A DNA stretch of 27,150 nt from Peronospora farinosa. Taxonomy: Eukaryota > Oomycota > Peronosporomycetes > Peronosporales > Peronosporaceae. Positions 1 to 10,281 of this stretch are shown piece after piece. Both the position numbers and the translations under genes were made by a program. Position 1 is the stretch's first letter; every line of letters begins with the position of its first letter. Below the pieces are notes generated by a model. It was not told the DNA's origin and searched no databases. It was given only the letters and a program-made list of their open reading frames with translations. Location: NCBI GenBank assembly GCA_947646735.1, contig CANTFK010000358.1, forward strand, positions 1-27,150, given 5' to 3'.

Positions 1-1325
1 GCATTTCTAATTTGGCTCAGACCATAGCCTCACATGAGGGGAAGACTGTGCTTCTCAGGTGAAAACAGATGACTCACAGCAAGATGCGACACATTCAGCT
101 GCTTAACCTTATTCAGCTACCACGGAGGTATTGTTAAGAAGTGGAAATCAGGTGGGGCTTAAAAGAAGAGAAAACTGACCATGATGAGCAGCTGGTTTTG
201 ATAGTCTGACTTGGATACTCGAAATCCCTCTGCTTTAGCACCCAGCGTCCGCAGCTTCCAGCTCGCTGGATGTCCCCAGCCACCAGTAAGTTAAAACTGA
301 GCACACTCGATAACGCCAGCATAAGGGGGACAGATCTGGCAAATCATGCGGACTAAGTCGCAGCAGGAGCTGCCAGAAGGGGCGACAGCCATGCAGGACG
401 CTGGTTCTCCTGCACTGACTGCATATCTTCTTGATACACGCGACTCATAGCCGAAACTTTGGGAGAAGCAAGGGGCATCCTGGAGTGCTTCAGCGCGAGC
501 AGTGTTACCGTTTGGAAGAAGCACTACTGAGGTATGGATGCAGCCGGCGCAGCGGGATTCGACAAAAGTAACTCAAATGGTGCAGAAGTTTCCATTTCCG
601 GAAGAGCTCTTGGGTTCGTTGAGTGACACGGTGTTACAAGCATGTTAGGTCTTATGGAGGCGCATATGCATACAGAGGCGGCTAACAGCTTACCGTGGCA
701 GGACGAAGGATAAATGTACGCAGAAATGGCTGGATGCCTGGACTGCTAAGTTCACACTCTTAGCCCCGCATATGTTTACCATCTCTCTCCTTGATTACAA
801 TGATGATTGGAAACAAATGCGCAACTGTGGCTACGGTAGCGAAACCGTCCTAAATTGTGTGACGTGGGGCAACAAACTCCGATTGGCACAACACATCATA
901 TGTACGGTCATCTTCGAGAAGATGATTCGAGTTTTTACCGTGCATGAGTAAAGTGACGAATCGGGAGTGCTATCCCGTTTACAGAGGTATTTCGAAGTGC
1001 TAAAGACGATCATTCCCTATCGCGAAGCGTATGAAGTCACTAAAAGCACTGTGGAATGGTTCGCGGTGGCGCAATTCGTCTTATCGGCATTCGAGCACCG
1101 CGTGGAGCAGCGGCTTCGCATGTACTAAGGGCACCAAGGCTCAGACAGCTGGAGCTCCGGGATGGTCAAGTAGCACAACGACATGGGATGCATACGGTAG
1201 ATACAAACAATTTAAGCTTGCACGAAGTGCAGGGGTGGGGACACAGCTTACGCGATGCACCGTGGGGGGCAGGACGATAGATATCCAAAATCTCAGAGGC
1301 TTTAGGATAGACACTTGAGCGACTT
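1..1325. other. Decayed sequence, no recognisable gene
   Basis: No complete gene is visible. On the + strand there are medium-length open stretches interrupted by stops; the most protein-like is 952-1128 (58 codons between two TAA stops, with a plausible helical composition). I cannot assign it to a family. Its position directly upstream of a + strand gypsy RT remnant makes an old gag or early pol region possible, but no CCHC knuckle or aspartic protease motif could be found. Minus-strand frames at 134-322 and 291-524 look like chance frames. Confidence 0.4.
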
Positions 1326-2278
1326 GTGTCTCAGCTTAGAGGCAAACACCAAAAGCTGACCGACCGTTGGCCTGGCGCACCCCATTATTTTGACGATGTA
1401 TTCGCTCAAAGTATGGCCGAGGACGGAATGAGCGAAATTGAACTGCACAAGCCTCATTTAATTGCTGTGTTGCAGACTTTGAGTGGCGTCTTATTCTTCT
1501 TTAACTTGCAACGTGCGTCGTAGGGGTCCTCGAGATACCTGTGCCGGTCTGCAAAGTGGGTGAACATGGTGTAAGAGCAGACTTAGAAAAGTTAAAGGCT
1601 GTCAAGGAATGGCCAGTTCCACGACATATGAAGAATCTGCGCCAATTCCTTGGGCTCGATAGTTACTTGCACAAGCACAGCAAGAATTGTGCGGATAAAA
1701 CCAATTTATTGTCTGACCGTTTAAAAAAAGATGCAGCATGGACTTGGTCAAAGGAGCAAGTAGATGCGCTCACATCATTGAAGTAATCTCTTGTAGAGGC
1801 ACCGGTCTTGGCATTGCCAGACGCGAATAAGCCATTTAGCGTCGTCTGCGATGCAAGCACTTTTGCAATCGGCACCGCGCCCATGCAGAAGGATGACAGA
1901 GGCGTTCACCGTGTCATTTTGTATCAGCCTCGGCTTTTAAAAGCTGCAGAACTGAATTACCCTGTGTATGACAAGGAGATACTTTCCATTAAGTATGCTC
2001 TTGTCAAGTTTCGTGTGCACCTCTCGAGCACCAGACCTTACGTGGTTTATACTGATCACGCATCTCTGCGAACCGCTATAAATTCACCGCACCTCTTGCC
2101 GAGAATGGCGAGATGGCTAACATTCTTCTCTGAATTTAATTTCAAAGGTGAATATAAGCTGGGTAAGTCGAATGTCATGGCTGACGCGTTATCGCGCAGA
2201 CCATACTTCGAGACAAGACACCAGGAAGTGTGTCTCGTGCGAAAGCACAAGTTAAGTCGTCAACATTGGCAGTCATAG
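1326..2278 (+). pseudogene. Ty3/gypsy pol remnant: RT C-terminus and RNase H
   Basis: The sequence encodes the C-terminal part of a Ty3/gypsy reverse transcriptase and its RNase H. In order, I see the RT active-site box as YFDDVFA (about 1386-1406), the connection motif NLRQFLGL (about 1633-1656), and RNase H with VVCDAS (first Asp, about 1840), YDKEI (Glu), YTDHASL (Asp) and the closing ADALSRR. Two or more frame changes (around 1500-1540) and a stop (TAA at 1783-1785, between the RT and RNase H parts) break it. The RT fingers and palm upstream of the YxDD box are missing or unrecognisable, so the copy is 5'-truncated or scrambled. It is continuous with the integrase remnant downstream. The family call is secure and the element is dead. 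Confidence 0.88.
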
Positions 2279-2342
2279 AGGTCTACCATGTGACGAGCTC
2301 AATGGCCTCCGATATAAAGGATTTCTACAGTCAGGACGAATA

Positions 2343-3720
2343 TTGTCACCTGCTATTAATCAAATTAGTGGGCGAAAGGTTACCCTTCCGTCGCACCTGA
2401 AAGCGAAACTAAATCGCTTTAGTTACAGTGATGGCCTATTATGGCATCAGCCATCTTGTGATCCCTTGAGAATATATGCCCCTTATGACACAGATCTCAA
2501 GCTGATGATACTTCACGAGTGCCATTATGCGCCATCTAGTGATCATCTGGGCCGTAAAACAATATTTTTGCGAGTGTCAGAGAATTTCGGTGTCCCCATC
2601 TATATCGATGGGTGGCCGGCTATATTCGCTCTTGTAAAGAGTGTAAGTGCCTTCTAACAGTGCGCCATTGAAACCACTACCAACTCCAACAAATTTTTGG
2701 AAGTCGGTCAGTTTATACTTCATGTTTGGCTTAACGCCTGAACATAAAGGCAGGACGAGACCGTTGTCTTTGTAGACAGACTAAGCAAGATAAAACACTT
2801 AGCACCATGTAGCACAAAGATATCAGGTAAATAGGCTGTTCTCTGTTTATGAATCATGTGTGTTGAATACACGAGATATCTGAGTTTATATTGTTGGACC
2901 GGGACCCGTGATTAACGTCGAGTTTTTGTCGACATGTGTTTTAGTTACTAGGAAGCAAGCTGCACTTCCCAGACCGGTGTCCAGACGAAACGAGCCAATT
3001 GAGTCTTGGCGGATGTATTGCGCACAGTAGCGACTCCTCATTGAATGGAGCAAGCAACTTCCCTTCGCGGAGTTCGCTATTAAATACACTGTTCATGCCA
3101 GTACGGGTGCAACACCGTTTTATATAAACGGACTTCGTCCTCCTCGGTCGCCAGTCTCATTTTTGCTCATCCCTAGTCTTAGTGGGGGAGGGATTATCAC
3201 TTCGCTTGTTGTAAATGCCAAAGAGAGCCAAGGTTGCCCTAGTGACACTTCTAATTTAGCAGTGGTCACGACACCTATAGGTGTCAATTAGGAGGCACGG
3301 CAAGAAATGCCTGCGGTTCTTTACAATAAGACTATAGCGTTATTAGCAGCGTCGAACCATGCCCGAACTCTTGGAGAGTTATAGGCTAGATAGATGCGAA
3401 AAGCGTGAGCAACGCTCAGCACTTCGAGGATGAGCGATTAGCCATCCCATGTAAAGTCCGTGACGCGATGTCAAGCACACTGGCCAAGCAAAAACAATAT
3501 GCTGAACAACATTGTCGCAAAAACAATGAACACTTTAGAGTTGGAGACAACGTGCTATCAAGTACTGCTACGCTACCTAAAAGTGCAATTTCTGTATTAC
3601 CTGGTGGCACTACTAAGCTATTGCCCCAATTTATTAGGCCATTTACTAGGTTGAAAGCCTAAAGTATAGGCTTTCCGTCCCACCGTATATGAAGAAGCAC
3701 TTCGTATTATACGGGTTAAA
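2343..3720 (+). pseudogene. Ty3/gypsy integrase remnant
   Basis: This continues the pol above. The integrase zinc-binding N-terminus is seen as LHECHYAPSSDHLG (about 2509-2550), then CKC at about 2640-2650. The core follows in broken frames: a block near 2690-2760 resembling the first catalytic-Asp strand, with Tyr (LYFMFGL) where family members usually have Asp; VFVD-like and LSK pieces near 2770-2800; a TDGQTERVN-like stretch near 2980; and FYINGLRPPRS near 3118-3150. The C-terminal SH3-like part is at 3405-3662 (DAMSSTLAKQKQYAEQ, FRVGDNVL, TTKLLPQFIRPF), ending in a decayed tail with KKHFVLYG near 3690. Many stops separate these blocks, so no protein can be made. Confidence 0.8.
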
Positions 3721-5208
3721 CTAGAACGGTATACGGATCAACAAGAGATAACATATCCGCATCATTCTAGCGAGACCGATGTTTTCGTCGACTGTGAGTC
3801 GAGCGTCGGTTCCGGTGAGGCGATGGGGAAGGCGAAAATCTTCCCGTCGACGATCGAGAGCTCGTAAAAGGGCTTGGCGAGCGAGGAATAATCTGCGTTT
3901 GACGCGGGTCTCTCATTAAAAAAGCATGAGATGGTCTAGACGAAGCTTTAGGTGGGAGTAACCCTGACGGTCTCTCGCCGTCGCATCTTGGACTTCAGAA
4001 TTCGGTCGCGAAACCTGACTCTCGAGATTTAAAACCCGCCGATTCACAGCAGCACTCTGTGCCTGCGTCTGAACGAAGGCAAAATAAGTAGACGCGAATA
4101 GGTTGGCGTAATCGCCGCTCCTATCGGGCACTACCTGCGTTGGTGGATACGAGTGGAACACTCGCTTTATTGCTGAAAAGATGTTGGTCCACCGCTATGT
4201 GAAGCACAAGCTTTAAATCCTTGTCCAGTAAGAGTAATACCGAAGCGTTTCGACTCTTGGATACATGTTAACGCGTTGCGCGCCAGCTTTCGTGAGCTGG
4301 TGTCTGCTTGGAATCAGAAGCACCAGCTGCAACCACTTTGTTAGGTTCTGATGAACCAGCAAGAACAGCGTGGCGAGAAGAATTAGCGCTAAAATACCAC
4401 CCAATATATCTTTCGATCACGTCATGGCGAAGTTAATTCGCTGCATTTGCATCCGGCTCATACGGCACTGAAATCTGCTTCGTTTTCATAGGTTGCTTCT
4501 TGCAAACGCAACACAATGAGAATGGTGGAAATGCATCCAAGCATTTTCCCCTGTTGCTTACAAGATGGAAGGACGCTAAAGAAGTTACTAGCGTCGATAG
4601 TAGGGCGACACACTACTCCCATCCGACCTTGGCCACTCTGATGGCGGTGGCATTGGCAAAATGATACCAGTCACCTATCCGCCTTCGCGGCGGCGAGCTA
4701 GTGATATCTGTCGGTTAGCTGCTGTACCCTTAGAGGCAAAGCGCTCAATCATAGTCGCTGCGCTTGCTGGCGCAGTAGACTAGGCATGATTCTCACTGTC
4801 AGGAATCATGGAAGCTTCCTCAAGGTTGGGCGCCTTAATGGGAGGGGACATTTGCCTTACTAACGCACTGTACTCATCACCACTATGTGTCGATGGCAGT
4901 GGCACAGCTTTCATTTGAAGTCAACAATGAGCGACGGATCTTCATTTACACTTTGTAAGTGGGATGGACCGTTGTGCTTTGTTGACGGCCCTACATAAGA
5001 TGTCGACGTTGCAACAGACTCACTGATCTACGGCGGCGAATTCTTGCGGCGCATACGCTTTGTGCTTGTTTCGATGGGCGCCTTTGCAGGCGACCCATCA
5101 TCTCGGCCCCGATTCAGTGGCATGTGTAAGAAATGGTTACGAGTGAACAAAGCGGCACGTCTAAAACGACTCGCCGTTTCTCTGACTTCCTTTGCGATGT
5201 TTCACACA
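3721..5208 (-). other. Spacer with minus-strand coding-like remnants
   Basis: This 1.5-kb stretch lies between the gypsy integrase and the candidate 3' LTR. No + strand frame is notable. On the minus strand, 4914-4588 is one reading frame of 109 codons interrupted only by two TAG codons (4782-4780 and 4677-4675), rich in Pro, Ser and Ala. Upstream of it a basic cluster (KRMRRK) is encoded near 5050. Further down, 4404-4213 encodes a strongly hydrophobic segment (ILALILLATLFLLV) that could be a membrane helix, and 4161-3916 a polar, possibly coiled-coil segment. None matches a family I recognise. It may be a decayed third ORF of the element or an unrelated older insertion. Confidence 0.3.
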
Positions 5209-5223
5209 AATGTATGAGGGGGG
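5209..5223 (+). other. Candidate polypurine tract
   Basis: The purine run GAGGGGGG follows ATGTAT and is immediately followed by TGACATTACACG. A G-rich purine tract abutting a TG dinucleotide is the usual arrangement at the 5' edge of the 3' LTR in gypsy elements, where it primes plus-strand DNA synthesis. Orientation agrees with the + strand pol upstream. There is no second LTR in the window to confirm it. Confidence 0.35.
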
Positions 5224-5586
5224 TGACATTACACGTACCCGTTAAGTATGCGATACTTAACGATCAGGTCTGATAAGGTACGTTGGTGTCGCTTGGGTAA
5301 AACACACCATGTGACAGACCTTTGTGTATGTGATATACACTAGGTATAGTCACATTGATTGAGATGACGCCCAGCTGGGACTAGGCTTCATCACATGACG
5401 TCAGTTAGTTACGCCATTTTACGTCATTAAGCGAGCTTAAGTATCTTAAAGCTCGCACATAGGGATATGCATCTAAAGAGATGGCATCCGATCATTACAT
5501 ATTAATCAATCGTCTGTTAGATTTATATTTAGTTATCGCGATTAAATGTAAACCTGTCTTGATCTACTACATTATTGTTACTGCAG
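5224..5586 (+). mobile_element. Candidate 3' LTR of the gypsy element
   Basis: The segment begins TGACATTAC after a purine tract and a plausible end is GTTACTGCA near 5586, giving about 360 bp. It has compact features typical of an LTR promoter: a perfect 9-bp-arm hairpin (5241-5261), a 6-bp-arm hairpin (5324-5340), and a TGACGTCA palindrome (about 5396-5403). An ATG frame of 99 codons starts inside it (5481-5780) but looks non-coding. The 3' boundary is a guess because no partner LTR is present for comparison. Confidence 0.3.
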
Positions 5587-6060
5587 GCAGTAAGACTGGA
5601 AACAGCTTTTGTTGGAAAGTAAGAAAGCATGACAAAATGAATTTACTTACGGACGCGCGCCAGGCGCATTTCGGCCCGTTGCCGCGGGCCTTATCAGTGG
5701 CTTACCGATCGCAAGTGATCCTCGTCCATGCAGCCGCCATTGCCGCTGCCACACGTTTACCTATGCATCGAACATTCTAGAACTATCGAGTAATAGACTA
5801 TTCTAAAAGTACCTAGCAGACTTCACCGGCGTACATCTACGGCTCGATACGAAGTTCCTCTTTCCAACGGCTTCCGCGACGCAGATAGGTACTTGTTCTA
5901 AAGGTCGTTACGCGGTTCGCTTAGGCGACCGACAACAGTTGTATGCGGACGCTTCGGCGCCGACCCACTACCACACACGGAGGTAAGACGATTTAATCGC
6001 TTCCTTGCTTGTGCTTGAAGGTATCTGCCAGTAGGACGTGGCAGCTTATTCAGCTCTTGC
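5587..6060. other. Unassigned spacer
   Basis: No gene is recognised. The stretch lies downstream (in minus-strand terms) of the broken copia Gag. Reading on past the Gag stop gives no zinc knuckle, protease or integrase motif in any frame, so the rest of the copia element is absent or unrecognisable here. Confidence 0.4.
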
Positions 6061-6632
6061 CTACATACGTAGCTCCGCTACAATCTCTGCAGCTTGCAAC
6101 ATTGTGACCCTAGCATAATTATCGTCGATCTTGATCATCGCGTGGTATCCTCTCGGGAGAATACCTAGTAAGACAACGAGTGGTCGCTGCTCATAAATTG
6201 GGTCGCCAGCAGAAGCTTGGCCGTGCATAAGTGTTTGAATCGTGCAAGGTTTACCAAGTAAATTCCCACTATTGGCTAGCTTAAACTCAGTTTTCTTCTG
6301 GTTCAGCGCGACGCGGTTGTGGATCGTTCGTCAATACAAGAACCCCTCGAGCACCTCCCTCATTCCACGTGCAGACATTTCGTCCCGAATTATTGCTTGG
6401 TAGTTAACGCTGACCGACTTTGCAATTGTCGCCTGGACCTTCGTGTCAGCAGTCCTCCACGCAAGGCTTTTCCGGCTGATTGGTTGTCCGTACTCATTAA
6501 TGACTGCGTCTTGCTTGAACAGCACATTGTCAAGCAGACCCTTCTTCGCTGACACCATGCGGACATTATACTCCCAATGGAAATTAATTTCTTTCGTGAG
6601 CAAGTCGTCGGAGCGGCATTGTTTGGGCTCAT
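6061..6632 (-). pseudogene. Ty1/copia Gag remnant
   Basis: Read on the minus strand from an ATG at 6632, this encodes the N-terminal Gag (UBN2-like) region of a copia element. Visible motifs are FHWEYNVRM and KKGLLDNVL near the start, VNYQAIIRDEMSARG in the middle, then HNRVALNQKKTEFKL, and LVVLLGILPRGYHAMI near the end, which corresponds to the 'LL.SLP..Y' box of copia Gag. At least two frameshifts (near 6600 and near 6331, where TGA interrupts) and a terminal TAG at 6063-6061 break it. No CCHC knuckle, protease, integrase or RT follows. It is an isolated fragment opposite in strand to the gypsy pol. The family call rests on recognised motif order, not on a search. Confidence 0.72.
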
Positions 6633-7840
6633 AACCTGAAGAATTGTATGACGACCGCTGTCGTTTTTCAGGCGAGGCCTATTGTGTTGTTAGTCGACGT
6701 TCGAGGTGAAGGAAAATACGAAAGTGACATTCATGAGTGTATACGCTAGGTAGTATTCTTCTGCTACATTTAACCTGGTAAAAACCACTTGGTCGGCTGT
6801 TGAGCACGTGTTGCTGAAAGACGAAGTATGTGGTAATCTAAAAGCCAAGGATGTGGAAGACGGTGAGACCAGACGGTGTACGAAGGGCCGTGGCTAAAGA
6901 TGTGCAAATGTTGCGCAGAAGGTGTAGTTGCTGAAGCTTCGAACTATAAATGTTCAGACGTGACCTGCCCGTATGATTAAGTCAGCTCAAAACTTCAAGA
7001 AAAAGATATGAATGCTATATCATCGTTTCTTCGTCCTGAGCATGTTCATGGCTTATTTTTGGCATGTATTCATATGTCAAGCCTCAACTCCAATCTAATG
7101 AATTAGTATGCTGCCACGGCTTACATGTAACGTCAACTAAAAAGCTGCAGTGGTTATATATGTATATCAAAGCGTCATAGTGATATTTTTGAGCGATTTG
7201 GGATTACCGGATGGTGGTTCGCTGTCAGCCAAGTTGTATGTTTTGTGAGCTTATAACTTGCTTTGACTACCTACACGCGTGTAGATAGTACATCGCCCTA
7301 TCGGTCACAGGAGGACAGGTAAGTTTCAATTGTAAGTACAAATATCCCAATAACGGCTCCATCACTTTGTCACTAAGATGAATCTTTTGCAATTGGTGTT
7401 CCATCGACGATAACGCAACGGGTTTGAGCTGCCCACAAAGAAGCTGCTCTTGCAACTCAGTCGGCTGTTCGTTCAAATTGTTTATGTCTGCCAAGTATTT
7501 CATGTGGTTGAAACATTCGGTAGTAACTTCAGCATTAGTTCACGTCGTGGATTGGCTTGTCACCGATCTTCTACATCCATACGACACAGAATTCTGTGCT
7601 AGACAGCGGAACAGGGATAGCCAACATCTGTCCGTCAAAATATTTTTGAAACACCCTTTCGTGTTTCAGTGGCAGTACATCCTGTCGTAACTCGCAGTCG
7701 TAACTAAGATTATCGTTCAGGAGCCCAGCTATGGCATCCTGATGGCGTTGAAACTAGCTGTTACTTTAAATCTTCAGGCTATCAAGGTGACTCAACAGAA
7801 GTCCTTCTGCTACAGGCATACAGCCGATCGGCACAGCCAA
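6633..7840. other. Intergenic stretch with one minus-strand orphan frame
   Basis: Most of this stretch is AT-rich and has no recognisable gene. The exception is a minus-strand frame at about 7533-7267, open for roughly 88 codons, with protein-like composition (DINNLNEQPTELQEQLL, then LSDKVMEPLLGYLYLQL). I do not recognise it. It could be a fragment of an older gene or element. The + strand frames across it look like shadows. No tRNA or copia primer-binding site was found near 6650-6700. Confidence 0.35.
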
Positions 7841-7854
7841 CTCATTCTACATTA
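7841..7854 (+). promoter_or_regulatory. Oomycete Inr + FPR core promoter
   Basis: CTCATTCTACATTA fits the oomycete core promoter, in which an initiator TCATTYY is followed directly by a flanking region beginning CAWTT. It lies about 57-70 bp upstream of the ATG at 7911, a normal 5' UTR length. This supports 7911 as the true start of the secreted-protein gene and suggests the locus was recently transcribed. Confidence 0.6.
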
Positions 7855-7910
7855 ATCGCACACAAGCCCCATCACGTTTCAATTTGAGCGTTCTCCTTGT
7901 CGACAACATT

Positions 7911-9627
7911 ATGACTCGACTTCGAATAGCGTTAGCTGTGCTCATTGCTTTCATTGATTTCACAACTACGGAAAGTATTGACTTTGACTGGAACTTTTTG
8001 AACCACGATGATGATTCCGTACCCGATTCATCCGCCAAACTAACCGGAGCCCCCGGCTTCATCAAGTAGTTCGTTACATGACGAAACAAGTTCCTCAGCC
8101 GACATCCACGCGAAATCTGCTGCTGCCATAAGTACTATCAAATCAACCTATCGCAACTGGGTGGGTCCCTGGAAGATGTCGCCGGATACCGCGTGCTACC
8201 GCCAAGCTCATATAATGAACGTTTGCCCCGATAACTTTGATCGAAACGAGATAACAAACACGTGTTGGGCGGAATGCCCGGTAGAGTATCCCGTCGAGTG
8301 CGGCATGGAATGCATCCGACAAAATGATGACTGCGGAATTGAAGTGACTAGCAAAGTCTCAGCCGTAGCTATGACAGTTTTCAGCAGTGCAACATTTGGT
8401 GTGTTTGGCGAGTTAGCAAAGCTAGGTAAGACGATTTCAAGAGCTGTCCGTTGCACCAATTCGATGATGCTGGTGATGAGAGGAATTCTCCGATACATCC
8501 GCACCATGAAGGCAGAAGATCCGCAAGCTTCGGATCGAAAGATGCTCATTTTGCTGTACCAGACGAGCACTGTCGTCACGGACTTGCCAATTGCCATTAC
8601 CGTTTGCATGGGAAAACCAGTGCCATCAAATCTTCGAATGTCACAGTATGTATTGTCTACGGCGCAGTGGGTGTTAATGCAAGCCCTTGCTAATAACGCT
8701 AGTATCATTTCAAATTGGCAACACTTCAAGGCTTTCCTCACGGGAGCCAACTTTACTGAAGCTGCAGTAGAAATTACAGAGGGAGAGATCTCATCGCTTG
8801 AGACAGCAATGAAGCAGAACTCAAGCTGTGGAGGCGATCTCATGTCCTTGACTGGACGAGTCTGGTTGACTGTGAACGGGTACAGGGAAGACGTCCCCGG
8901 CATCACGGACGATGAAATTCGACTAAAGATTAGTGACTCAAACCTTGTCAAGTACGATGTGCCCACGGTGACCAACAACTGCATGCAGCAAATGGTTTCT
9001 GAATCGAATGTGGCGACTGCCTACACAACTCGTGAAACCTTACGCAAAACCTTCGGTGTTATTATCAACGACCTGATAAAGTCCGGGAAAAGCGACAATG
9101 GGACTTCTTTGGAAGAGAAAGAACGAGCATTCAGGACAATTGACATGGGATTCTCCACTCTCGCTGCAACGTTAATGGACCCCACGCGCATCACGTTGCT
9201 GTTATCAGAGTTTATCCAGACGATTTGTGGCCCAACCCAGTTCATGGGCGAGATCGATGACGGCACGGAAGCTGCCACACTGGGCTTGAATACACTGGAG
9301 GATGCCTTCAAAGGCAGCAGCAGCTCTTGGACCAAGAAGGGAGACGGCATTGTCATTATCAACTTCACAAGCACAGACGAAAAAGACGTGAGCGTGAATA
9401 TCATGTCTGGTGGAGACAAAGTTGATGAGGTGGCTGTCAATGCTGGGGAAACTGTCCAGTGGAAGTCGAGCATTCAAGTATTAGGGGGCAAGACATTGTA
9501 TCTTGACCGTTGGCGTCCAGGATTTCTAGGTCTTCCTGGTAAAGGAGGTGGCTCTCTTGTTCTTTGGGTCCCGAAAGGATCTCAGGGTGGTCATCTAGAG
9601 ATTGATGCGAAACTCAATGTAAGCTAG
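7911..9627 (+). CDS. Secreted cysteine-rich oomycete protein, one frameshift
   Basis: The ATG at 7911 opens a frame with a clear signal peptide (MTRLRIALAVLIAFIDF, then a polar turn). That frame ends at TAG 8067-8069, but a second frame, open from 8044, runs 1.58 kb to TAG 9625-9627. Removing one base from the C5 run at 8050-8054 would join them into about 571 codons. The main part starts with a dense cysteine block (seven Cys, including the spacing CWAECPVEYPVECGMEC), then a hydrophobic stretch (SAVAMTVFSSATFGVFG), a long mixed helical region, and a C-terminal beta-rich segment with LGGKTLYLDRW and SLVLWVPKG. Several N-x-S/T sites fit secretion. I cannot name the family. It may be an apoplastic or surface protein of unknown function. 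Whether the frameshift is an assembly error or a real null allele cannot be told here; the long clean frame favours an error or a very recent lesion. The first ATG in the downstream frame is 8176, which would lack the signal peptide. Confidence 0.75.
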
Positions 9628-9659
9628 ATAAACATGTTAGAGAAGTATTCGTGTTATAC

Positions 9660-9926
9660 CTACAAGCAAATATAAGTTAGTTCATCAATGGGCCTATTCC
9701 TGACTTCCTGATCCACTCCAACCGACGAGGTCGACACATACTTGACAAGCAGCACTTCTGGCTTTGCTTTCGATTTCGTTAGCGCAAAAAGCGCATCTAG
9801 AGTCAAGTCATCCTTTGAGATTACTGTCGCTGAAGCCCGTGTGATGACCATGACGCCATTCAATCGATTGGTCACGACATTTGAGTCACGCGCTTGCGTT
9901 TTGTTTTGCAGTGATCGTGCGTGTAC
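9660..9926 (-). other. Unidentified protein-like frame
   Basis: On the minus strand a frame of 88 codons is open between a TGA and a TAG, ending just downstream of the secreted-protein gene on the opposite strand. Its composition is regular (VMVITRASATVISKDDLTLD, then ALTKSKAKPEVLLVKYV), more protein-like than its neighbours. I recognise no family. It has no evident ATG within a good context, and could be a last exon or a gene fragment. Confidence 0.3.
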
Positions 9927-10098
9927 TCAACTGTATTTTATCGTCGCGCTGGGCTTGAACAAGACTTTCACTTCCATCGAGCTATTGGCGGGTTGATACT
10001 TACGCTCGTTCTATGATGTACTACGATAAACTAATGCCACTAAGACCCTTCTTGTTCAGCAAGGATACATCCAGCGATTTCAACCAGTCCTTCAAGAC

Positions 10099-10281
10099 TT
10101 AAGCCGTAAGTTGTGGTACATTTCGACCTGAACGCCCAAGTGTGGAGCTGCTCATGCAAGCTGTCATCACGTTCTTTGCTCCGTGACCAACATACGCAGT
10201 TTCAGTCGCCCATGAAGCTGCTAAGCACTGTACATTTCTAGTGAGAGTACACCACCCATATGTGACGTCGGTCTTTAACAA
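10099..10281 (-). pseudogene. Possible copia RNase H fragment
   Basis: The minus-strand frame contains TRNVQCLAASWATETAYVG. This resembles the copia RNase H box, typically '...CVALSTTEAEYVA...', and an adjacent frame gives KCTVLSS at the same place, as expected if a frameshift has occurred. No RT lies upstream and no clear LTR downstream. The similarity is short, so this is a tentative call for a decayed fragment. Confidence 0.3.

Noticed and set aside
5481..5780. 99-codon ATG frame in the candidate LTR
   Set aside because: Composition changes midway, no recognised motif, and it sits across a probable LTR boundary.
8208..8984. 258-codon frame antisense to the secreted-protein gene
   Set aside because: It is a shadow of the coding strand: no domain, and the + strand frame has a signal peptide, promoter and a longer span.
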